This document shows, piece by piece, positions 57,989 to 64,000 of a stretch of DNA of 64,000 nucleotides (the stretch's first letter is position 1; each line of letters starts with the position of its first letter). Source of the DNA: AC-32 sp045806105. GTDB lineage: Bacteria > Actinomycetota > Thermoleophilia > Gaiellales > Gaiellaceae. The DNA lies in contig JBJMJY010000072.1 in the NCBI GenBank assembly GCA_045806105.1, forward strand, positions 37,746 to 101,745. The letters are read 5' to 3'. The position numbers and the translations under genes were made by a program. The notes beneath the pieces were generated by a model. That model worked only from the letters and a program-made list of their open reading frames with translations, was not told the DNA's origin and searched no databases.

Positions 57989-58761
57989 CAGTTCGCGGCG
58001 AGCTCGTCCATCGCCGCGATCACATCGCTCGCCTCCGAGCGCGGCATGTCACGAACGATCAAACCGTCGGCGAGGAAGAGAATGCGGTCGGCGATGGCGG
58101 CGGCACGCGGGTCGTGCGTGACCATCACGGCCGTCTGGCTGAGCTCCTCGACCGACGACCGCAGCAGCTCGAGGATCTCCGCGCCGGTCTTCGAGTCGAG
58201 GTTGCCGGTCGGCTCGTCCGCGAAGACCACCGTCGGCCTGGAGATCAGCGCGCGCGCGATCGCGACGCGCTGCTGCTGACCGCCCGAGAGCTCGGCCGGC
58301 CGGTGCTCGCGGCGGTCGTCGAGGCCGACCTTCTTCAGCAGCCCCTCGCGCCAGTCCTTCTCCGGTTTCTCGCCCGCGATGGTGAGTGGGAGGACGACGT
58401 TCTCCTCCGCCGTCAGCATCGGCAGCAGGTTGAAGAACTGGAAGACGAAGCCGATGTGCTCGCGGCGGAGCTTCGTGATCTCGGTGTCGCTCAGCCCGCC
58501 GAGCTCGGTGCCGGCGATCCAGACGGAGCCCTCGGTCGGCCGGTCGAGCGCCGCCAGGATGTGCATCAGCGTCGACTTGCCGGAGCCCGACGGGCCCATG
58601 ACCGCCGTCAGCTTCCCCTGCTGAACGTCCAGCGAGACACCCCGCAGAGCGTCCACGGCGGTGTCCCCCTCGCCATAGCGGCGAGTGATGTCTTGTGCCG
58701 CGACAACGGCGCTCGGAACGCGCTCGGCGACGTCCACGGCTGGAACAGCGGCGGCTTCCAT
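57988..58761 (-). CDS. ABC transporter ATP-binding protein (LolD/MacB type)
   Basis: A 257-aa ATPase. Walker A GPSGSGKSTLMHIL, Q-loop FQFFNLLPMLTAEENV, signature LSGGQQQRVAIARAL, Walker B VVFADEPTGNLDSKT and H-loop VMVTHDPRAAA are intact. The ATG at 58761 (MEAAAVPA) has a GAGGGGGA ribosome site; a TTG at 58794 would place the operator-like palindrome inside the gene, so the ATG is preferred. It drives the FtsX-like permease. Confidence 0.93.
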   Translation of the reverse strand: MEAAAVPAVDVAERVPSAVVAAQDITRRYGEGDTAVDALRGVSLDVQQGKLTAVMGPSGSGKSTLMHILAALDRPTEGSVWIAGTELGGLSDTEITKLRREHIGFVFQFFNLLPMLTAEENVVLPLTIAGEKPEKDWREGLLKKVGLDDRREHRPAELSGGQQQRVAIARALISRPTVVFADEPTGNLDSKTGAEILELLRSSVEELSQTAVMVTHDPRAAAIADRILFLADGLIVRDMPRSEASDVIAAMDELAAN

Positions 58762-58777
58762 CGTTTCCCCCTCGGAC

Positions 58778-58794
58778 TCGAAACCCGGTTTCAA
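58778..58794. promoter_or_regulatory. palindrome upstream of the ABC operon
   Basis: TCGAAACC, C, GGTTTCAA: 8-nt arms with one mismatch, 17 nt before the ATPase ATG. The form is typical of TetR-family operators. Confidence 0.5.
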
Positions 58795-58851
58795 AACAGT
58801 CTTGCACCAACCCTAGCGAGTAACAACCGAGGATTGGATACCGTCTCGCCG

Positions 58852-60012
58852 GTGAGCGCGGTGGCTCTCGACGTCGCGGCAGTGCGGGCCCGGTTCTCGG
58901 CTCTCTCGCGCGAGCTGGTCTTCTTCGACGGACCGGGCGGCTCGCAGGTTCCCGACGAGGTGATCGAGGCGATCGCGACCTACCTGCGGGAGTCGAACGC
59001 GAACGTCAGCGGGCCGTACGAGACGAGCCGTCGGACGGAGGCGCTCGTGGACGAGGCGCGTACGGCCGGCGGCGCCTTCCTCGGCTGCGCGTCGGAAGAG
59101 GTCGTCTTCGGGGCGAACATGACGACGCTGAACTTCGCGCTCACGCGCACCGTCGGACGGACGCTGCAAGCCGGCGACGAGATCGTCGTGACGCAGCTCG
59201 ACCACGACGGCAACGTCTCGCCGTGGCTGGAGCTCGCGCGCGACCTCGATCTCGTGGTGCGGTTCGCGGAGATCCGCGAGGACACGACCCTCGATCTCGA
59301 CTCGCTCGCCGCGCAGCTGTCCGACCGGACGCGCGTCGTCGCGTTTCCCTGGGCCTCGAACGCCGTGGGAACCCTTGTCGACGTCGCGCGGGTGGCCGCG
59401 CTCGTCCACGACGCCGGTGCGCTCGCCTGGGTCGACGCCGTCCACTACGCCCCGCACGGGCCGATCGACGTGGCGGCCGCGGACGTCGACGTCCTGCTCT
59501 GCTCGCCGTACAAGTACTTCGGGCCCCACCTCGGCGTCGCGTTCGCGCGGCACGAGCTGTTGGAGTCTTGGCGGCCCTACAAGGTGCGTCCCGCGGCGAA
59601 CGAGCCGCTCGGCCACCGCTTCGAGACCGGAACCCTGCCCCACGAGCTGCTCGCCGGATTCGTCGCGGCGGTGCGCTACATCGAGTCGATTGGCTTCGAC
59701 GCGATCCTCGCGCACGAGCGCGAGCTCGGCGAGCGCTTCCTGGCGGGGTTGCCGGACACGTGCCGCCTCTACGGGCTGGGAACGACCGAGGGACGTGTAC
59801 CGACCTTCTGCTTCGACATCGACGGCATCAGCTCCGAGATCGCGGCGACGCGCCTCGGCGAGCTCAACTTCGCCGTCTGGCACGGCAACTACTACGCCGT
59901 CGAGGTGATGAAGCGCCTCGGGCTCCCGAACGGCGCCGTGCGCGCGGGGTTCCTCCACTACAACACGGCAGAGGAGGTCGACCGGCTGCTCGAGGCGCTG
60001 GCGTCCCTGTGA
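58852..60012 (+). CDS. cysteine desulfurase-like class-V aminotransferase
   Basis: A 386-aa PLP enzyme of the CsdA/SufS-like group: LVFFDGPGGSQVPDEVIEAI at the start, then QLDHDGNVSPWLELAR, AWVDAVHYAPHGPID and the PLP-Lys site LLCSPYKYFGPHLGVAF. FETGTLPHELLAGF replaces the active-site Cys loop of true desulfurases, so the catalytic Cys is not evident and another aminotransferase/lyase activity is possible. The GTG at 58852 is the best start. Its stop overlaps the epimerase-like gene as GTGA. Confidence 0.85.
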   Translation: MSAVALDVAAVRARFSALSRELVFFDGPGGSQVPDEVIEAIATYLRESNANVSGPYETSRRTEALVDEARTAGGAFLGCASEEVVFGANMTTLNFALTRTVGRTLQAGDEIVVTQLDHDGNVSPWLELARDLDLVVRFAEIREDTTLDLDSLAAQLSDRTRVVAFPWASNAVGTLVDVARVAALVHDAGALAWVDAVHYAPHGPIDVAAADVDVLLCSPYKYFGPHLGVAFARHELLESWRPYKVRPAANEPLGHRFETGTLPHELLAGFVAAVRYIESIGFDAILAHERELGERFLAGLPDTCRLYGLGTTEGRVPTFCFDIDGISSEIAATRLGELNFAVWHGNYYAVEVMKRLGLPNGAVRAGFLHYNTAEEVDRLLEALASL

Positions 60013-60977
60013 GGCTGCTCGTCCTCGGCGGGACGAAGTTCCTCGGCAGAGCAGCCGTCGAGACGGTGCTCGCGCGCGGCCACGAGGTGACGCTCTTCAA
60101 TCGCGGCGAGACGAATCCGGAGCTCTTCCCGGAGGCGGAGAAGCTGCGCGGCGACCGTGCCGCCGATCTCGGCGCGGTGGCGGGTCGCAACTGGGATGCC
60201 GTGCTCGACCCGTCGGGCTACATCCCGGCCGTCGTCCGCGCGTCGGCCGAGGCGCTCGCGGATCGTGCCGGCCACTATCTGTTCATCTCCAGCGTCTCCG
60301 TCTACGCCAGTCAGGCGGAGACGAACCACGAGGACGCGCCGCTGGCCGAGCTCGGCGATCTCCCGGAGGACCGGCTGACCGAGGACTTCGAGAACTACGG
60401 CGCGCTGAAGGCGCTCTGCGAGGCCGCCGTGGCGCACGCCTTCGGCGAGCGCCACACGGTGGTGCGGCCGGGGCTGATCGTGGGCGCACACGACGGCACG
60501 GGGCGCTTCACCTACTGGCCCCACCGCGTCGCGCGCGGGGGCGAGGTGCTGGCGCCCGCGCCGCCGGAGCGGAAGACGCAGTTCGTCGACGTGCGCGACC
60601 TCGGGGACTGGCTCGTCGACCTCCTCGAGCGGCGCGCGTCCGGTACGTACAACGCGACGCATCCCGGTGTTGCCTGGCAAGAGCTGCTCGAGACCTGCCG
60701 CGAGGTCGCCGGCAGCGACGCGACCTACCGCTGGGTGCCTGACGAGCTTCTGCAGCAGCACGAGGTCGGCGAGTGGATGGAGCTGCCGCTCTGGATCTCC
60801 GATCCGCAGATGACCGGGATGCTCGAGACCGACGTCTCGCGCGCGCTCGCCGCGGGCCTCGCCTTCCGTCCGCTCGAGGAGACCGTGCGCGACACGCTGG
60901 AGCTCGCGCAGACCGTCGACGGTGTCGGCCTCACGCCCGAGCGCGAGGCCGAGCTGCTCGCCGCGGCTCAGTCGTAG
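60009..60977 (+). CDS. NAD-dependent epimerase/dehydratase-like reductase
   Basis: A 322-aa extended SDR. RLLVLGGTKFLGRAAVETVLARGHEV is the N-terminal dinucleotide fold with GxxxFLG; YLFISSVSVYAS carries the Ser/Tyr region and ENYGALKALCE the Tyr-x3-Lys. RPGLIVGAHDGTGRFTYWPHRV and FVDVRDLGDWLVDLLE follow. The GTG overlaps the aminotransferase stop, so both probably act on one pathway. Substrate unknown. Confidence 0.87.
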   Translation: MRLLVLGGTKFLGRAAVETVLARGHEVTLFNRGETNPELFPEAEKLRGDRAADLGAVAGRNWDAVLDPSGYIPAVVRASAEALADRAGHYLFISSVSVYASQAETNHEDAPLAELGDLPEDRLTEDFENYGALKALCEAAVAHAFGERHTVVRPGLIVGAHDGTGRFTYWPHRVARGGEVLAPAPPERKTQFVDVRDLGDWLVDLLERRASGTYNATHPGVAWQELLETCREVAGSDATYRWVPDELLQQHEVGEWMELPLWISDPQMTGMLETDVSRALAAGLAFRPLEETVRDTLELAQTVDGVGLTPEREAELLAAAQS

Positions 60978-61810
60978 GCGGCGGCCGCGCGCTCCCAGCG
61001 GGGGTCGTCGCGGCGGATCTTGTCCGGGTCGACGCCGCGCGCATCGGCCAGGTCGAGCGTGAGCTGCTGGAACTGCACGATGTCGACGACCGGATGCGTC
61101 GTCGGGACAAGGGTCGTATCGCAGCCGATCTCGCGCAGCGCCGCGGCGGCGCCGGCCGCGCGCTCGGCCGCCCGTCCCTCGCCCTCGAGCACGAACGCGC
61201 GCACCGTCTCGTCCACCGCGGCGAGATGTCCATGCAGCAGCTGCTCGGTCTGGTGCGGCTCGGCCGCCACGAACACGCCCTCGCGCAACTTCAGCGCGGC
61301 CTCCTGCGCGGTCGGCCAGTCGCGCCCCGCGCCAACGACGAGAAAGCGCTCGTGGCCACTCACCGGCAGGCGCTCCTCGAGCGCCGCCTCGACGAGCGCC
61401 GCCAGCCCGCTCACGTCCTCGCCGTGCAGGGCGCGCATCGCCGCCACCGCGCAGGTGTAGCTCGCCGTGTGGCACCAGCTCGGCTCGATCTCCGGCGTCG
61501 CGACGATCACCTCGTCCGCCGCCTCGGCGAGCGGGCTCTCCGCCTTCCCCGTCACGAGCCACACCGGGCCGTCGAAGGCGCGCGCGGCCTCGAGGGAGAG
61601 CGTCGTCCCGCCCTCGTGGCTGACGACGACGAGCGCCTCCGCCTCGGGCGGGCGCAGCACGAGCTCGAGCGCCTGCTCGGCCCAGCCAGCGGTCTGTGCG
61701 GCGTGGAACGAGGTGCCGCACCCCGTGTGCAACACGCGCCCCTCCGGCAGCCGCCGGTCGGTCGGCACCTGCCGCAGCCATTCGGGCTGCGCCGCGATCG
61801 AACGCCTCAT
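60968..61810 (-). CDS. SIS-domain sugar isomerase/deaminase-like protein
   Basis: A 280-aa protein with two SIS domains (~35-160 and ~165-275), as in AgaS and the isomerase half of GlmS. VLHTGCGTSFHAAQTAGW is the first sugar-phosphate site; VVVSHEGGTTLSLEA and KLREGVFVAAEPHQTEQLLHGHL follow. No glutaminase domain is present, so it is not GlmS itself. The start is the ATG at 61810 (MRRSIAAQPEWLRQ). Overlaps the epimerase-like gene tail-to-tail by 10 nt. Confidence 0.85.
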   Translation of the reverse strand: MRRSIAAQPEWLRQVPTDRRLPEGRVLHTGCGTSFHAAQTAGWAEQALELVLRPPEAEALVVVSHEGGTTLSLEAARAFDGPVWLVTGKAESPLAEAADEVIVATPEIEPSWCHTASYTCAVAAMRALHGEDVSGLAALVEAALEERLPVSGHERFLVVGAGRDWPTAQEAALKLREGVFVAAEPHQTEQLLHGHLAAVDETVRAFVLEGEGRAAERAAGAAAALREIGCDTTLVPTTHPVVDIVQFQQLTLDLADARGVDPDKIRRDDPRWERAAAAYD

Positions 61811-61863
61811 CCCGTCGCCGGCCACGGGCGCAGCATCTCGTACCGCGCGGACGCGGCCAACGG

Positions 61864-62295
61864 CTACGTCACCTTGAACGTGCCCTTCATTCCCGACGAC
61901 GCGTGCGGATCGCACTGGTACGTGTAGGTGCCCTTCTGCAGCGTGACAGTGACGGTCTTGTCGCCGACGAACGAGACGTCGGTGACCACGTTGTCGACGC
62001 CGGGGCCGATCAGATGGAAGTTGTGAGAGGCCGACTTGTCCTCGACCTTGAGCGTGTACGTGCCGGCCTTGACGCTCTCGGCGTCCTGGCCGTTCTGCTT
62101 CACCTCGATCTCGAACCCCGGGCCGGTCTCGCCCTCGAGGGTGCCTGCGGCGGAGCCGCCTCCACCGCTGGTGGTCGTCTCCGCGGTTGTCGTCCCTCCG
62201 GTCGTAGTCCCCTCACTCGAGGAGCTACCGCCGCACGCCGCCGCTGCGAAGACGAGCACGAGGGCGACGCCGACCATCGTTGCCTTGCGAATCAT
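61864..62295 (-). CDS. plastocyanin/azurin-like copper lipoprotein
   Basis: A 143-aa lipoprotein: signal peptide with lipobox AAAAC, a Ser/Thr/Gly-rich linker (~22-50), then a cupredoxin domain (~55-143). Type-1 copper ligands are all present: His in SASHNFHLIG and Cys-His-Met in TYQCDPHASSGMKGTF. It likely shuttles electrons at the cell surface. The ATG at 62295 has an AAAGGAGG site. Contrast the cupredoxin-like protein at 35501-36379, whose ligands are lost. Confidence 0.9.
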   Translation of the reverse strand: MIRKATMVGVALVLVFAAAACGGSSSSEGTTTGGTTTAETTTSGGGGSAAGTLEGETGPGFEIEVKQNGQDAESVKAGTYTLKVEDKSASHNFHLIGPGVDNVVTDVSFVGDKTVTVTLQKGTYTYQCDPHASSGMKGTFKVT

Positions 62296-62372
62296 TCGTC
62301 CTCCTTTGATCGCTGTGAGGGAATACGGCCCTGAGCGCGGTCGGTTTGACCGCACGCGTTAGCCTTGCGCGG

Positions 62373-62753
62373 ATGTTCGTCCACCGCGAGTCCGTGCGCT
62401 TCCGCGATCTCGACGCGATGGGCCATGTCAACAACGCGGTCTTTTTGACCTACATTGAGTCAGCTCGCGTCGCGTTCCTGCAGCACCTCGGCGCGGCGGC
62501 CACGCTCGAGGACATGTCCATCATCGTCGCCCGGATAGAGATCGACTTTCGCGCCCCAGTCGGCTTCGGCGACGACGTCGAGATCTCCGTGCACGCGAGC
62601 CGCTTCGGCGAGAAGAGCTTCGATCTCGACTACGTGCTGCGCGTCGGCGGCCAGGTCGTGGCGGAGGCGAAGAGCGTGCTCGTCTCGTACGACTACGGCC
62701 GGGGCGAGGCGGTCGAGCTGCCGCAGGAGTGGCGGGAGAAGCTGGCCGCATGA
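62373..62753 (+). CDS. acyl-CoA thioesterase, 4-hydroxybenzoyl-CoA/YbgC hotdog type
   Basis: A 126-aa single hotdog domain. VRFRDLDAMGHVNNAVFLTYIESARVAFL carries the Asp and His of the 4HBT active site; IVARIEIDFRAPVGFGDDVEI and AEAKSVLVSYDY complete the fold. Start ATG 62373; the stop overlaps the peptidase ATG as ATGA. It cleaves an acyl-CoA; chain length not predictable. Confidence 0.88.
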   Translation: MFVHRESVRFRDLDAMGHVNNAVFLTYIESARVAFLQHLGAAATLEDMSIIVARIEIDFRAPVGFGDDVEISVHASRFGEKSFDLDYVLRVGGQVVAEAKSVLVSYDYGRGEAVELPQEWREKLAA

Positions 62754-64000
62754 GCGTGTTCGAGCGCCACACGATGGACAACGGCCTGCGTGTCCTCACC
62801 GCGAACATGCCGCAGGTGCAGTCGGTGACCTGCATGATCATGCTGGCCGCCGGCTCGCGCTACGAGACCCCGGACACCAACGGGATCGCGCACTTCGCCG
62901 AGCACATGTTCTTCAAGGGGACGGAGCGTCGCCCAACCGCCCGCGACATCGGCATGGAGGTCGACGGCCTGGGCGGCGAGTTCAACGCCTTCACGAGCAC
63001 GGAGTACACGGGCTACTACGTCAAGTGCGCGGCGGACTACCGCGACCGCGCGCTCGACGTGCTCGTCGACATGCTGCGCAACTCGAAGTTCGACTCCGAG
63101 GAGATCGAGCGCGAGAAGGGCGTGATCGTCGAGGAGATGAACATGTACTACGACACCCCGCGGGATTACGTCGACGGCGTCTACGACGAGCTTCTCTACG
63201 GCGACACCCCGCTCGGCTGGGACATCATCGGCCGCAAGGAGACCGTGCGCGGCGCGAAGCGCGAGACGTTCCTCGACTACCTCGAGCGCTGGTACCGGGC
63301 GCCGCGAATGGTGGCCGGAATCGCAGGCAACCTCGGCGACGGTCTCATCCCGCGTCTCGAAGAGCTGCTCGGGGACGTGCCGGACGGTGCGTCCGGCCAG
63401 CCCCTCCCCGCCGAGTGGCGCCAGGACGCGCCGCAGGTGAAGCTGCACACGAAGCAGTCCGACCAGGCGCACATCCGAGTCGGGGTGCACAGCTATCCCC
63501 TCGTGCACCCGGACCGTTACGCGCTTTCGCTGCTCTCCACGGTGCTCGGAGGGGGCATGTCGTCGAGGCTCTTCACCGAGGTGCGTGAGCGTCGCGGCCT
63601 CGCCTACTACATCTACGGGCACCAGCAGGGTTACACGGACACCGGCACGCTCTTCGCGCAGGGCGGCGTGGACATCAACCGCATCGACGACGCGGTTCAG
63701 ACCGTGGTCTCGGAGTTCGCGCGCATGGCGGCTGAGCCGATCGAGGCCGACGAGCTGGAGAAGGCGCGCAACTTCGCCAAGGGCCGTCTCGTGCTCTCGC
63801 TCGAGGATCCGAAGGGGATGATCATGTTCGGCCTTCGGAACGAGGTGCTCGAGGGCACCCAGCGCGAGCCCGACGAGGTGCTCGCCGCTCTCGACGCCGT
63901 CACGCTCGAGGACGTCCAGCGCGTGGCGCAGGACATCATCCGCGAGGATCGCCTCAACCTCGCCCTGATCGGGCCGTTCGACGACCCGGATCGCTTCTCG
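62750..64000 (+). CDS. M16-family zinc metallopeptidase, 3'-truncated by the window
   Basis: At least 417 residues of an M16 (insulinase/MPP-like) peptidase; no stop before the right edge. The inverted zinc motif is HFAEHMFFKGT (HxxEH, ~49-53), with the third ligand Glu in EREKGVIVEEMNMYYDTP. LTVLGGGMSSRLF-like text (LSTVLGGGMSSRLFTEVRERRGLAYY) marks the second, substrate-binding domain. The start (MSVFERHTMDNGLRVLTANM) is coupled to the thioesterase. The usual length is ~420-430 aa, so little is missing. Confidence 0.93.
   Translation, partial: MSVFERHTMDNGLRVLTANMPQVQSVTCMIMLAAGSRYETPDTNGIAHFAEHMFFKGTERRPTARDIGMEVDGLGGEFNAFTSTEYTGYYVKCAADYRDRALDVLVDMLRNSKFDSEEIEREKGVIVEEMNMYYDTPRDYVDGVYDELLYGDTPLGWDIIGRKETVRGAKRETFLDYLERWYRAPRMVAGIAGNLGDGLIPRLEELLGDVPDGASGQPLPAEWRQDAPQVKLHTKQSDQAHIRVGVHSYPLVHPDRYALSLLSTVLGGGMSSRLFTEVRERRGLAYYIYGHQQGYTDTGTLFAQGGVDINRIDDAVQTVVSEFARMAAEPIEADELEKARNFAKGRLVLSLEDPKGMIMFGLRNEVLEGTQREPDEVLAALDAVTLEDVQRVAQDIIREDRLNLALIGPFDDPDRFS

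Overview
The window is high-GC chromosomal DNA with dense gene packing, frequent 1-4 nt stop/start overlaps (GTGA, ATGA, TGATG, TTGA), many GTG starts and several apparently leaderless promoters. Gene content (GlgE beside MalQ, PASTA and GerMN proteins, a DipZ-type CcdA-thioredoxin fusion, CtaA, PAC2 protein, CGNR zinc finger, XRE-TPR regulators) fits an aerobic actinobacterium-like organism. The style (secreted collagen-like, lamin-tail and RTX-like proteins) suggests the Thermoleophilia (Gaiellales/Solirubrobacterales), but this is inference. No rRNA, tRNA, CRISPR array or prophage was seen.

Layout. 1-4.1 kb: glgE start (partial), malQ, a CPA1 antiporter and an AlkX/YcaQ-like glycosylase. 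4.1-7.5 kb: a response regulator / histidine kinase / small secreted protein / GerMN lipoprotein operon resembling MtrAB-LpqB. 7.5-14.5 kb: a frameshifted cupin gene, uppP, and cell-surface or secreted proteins. 14.5-19.1 kb: a leftward operon (VOC enzyme, short protein, CGNR zinc finger, korA, korB, prolyl aminopeptidase-like hydrolase). 19.2-24.2 kb: an XRE-TPR regulator with an AlkA-like glycosylase, then proC-pgl, an ArsR-like regulator and a TPR-like protein. 24.3-28 kb: a thiolase plus a fused enoyl-CoA hydratase/3-hydroxyacyl-CoA dehydrogenase (beta-oxidation). 28.1-32.3 kb: an unusual SF2 helicase and DipZ. 32.3-41.8 kb: leftward genes for a PAC2 protein, heme A synthase, ApgM, a cupredoxin-like protein, a NadM-like adenylyltransferase, SelD, a rhodanese, a UbiB-like kinase and a thioredoxin-like lipoprotein.

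41.9-43.75 kb is the most unusual part. An XRE-TPR regulator is followed 15 nt later by a 41-codon ORF with a perfect AAGGAGGTG Shine-Dalgarno and a signal-peptide/TM-like sequence. On the other side it is divergent from a strong sigma70-type promoter driving an unannotated, highly structured RNA of about 177 nt that ends in a textbook intrinsic terminator. Three copies of ACTTGACT lie in the shared intergenic region, two of them on the RNA promoter. This arrangement recalls regulator-peptide quorum systems of the RRNPP type, with an added sRNA output.

43.8-51 kb: a TetR/MFS pair divergent from an acyl-CoA synthetase, a REP-associated tyrosine transposase (RAYT) with REP-like hairpins, an SDR enzyme and NAD synthetase behind a near-perfect palindrome. 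51.1-53.7 kb is a less typical island: a secreted protein, two copies of a ~25-nt repeat and small ORFs. 53.7-64 kb: a small membrane protein, a doubly frameshifted Nudix gene, mug, an ABC exporter pair, a class-V aminotransferase with an epimerase-like partner, a SIS protein, a plastocyanin-like lipoprotein, a hotdog thioesterase and the start of an M16 peptidase.

Three single-base insertions in short G/C runs (one in the cupin gene, two in the Nudix gene) break otherwise conserved reading frames. Either these genes are decaying or the assembly carries homopolymer errors.
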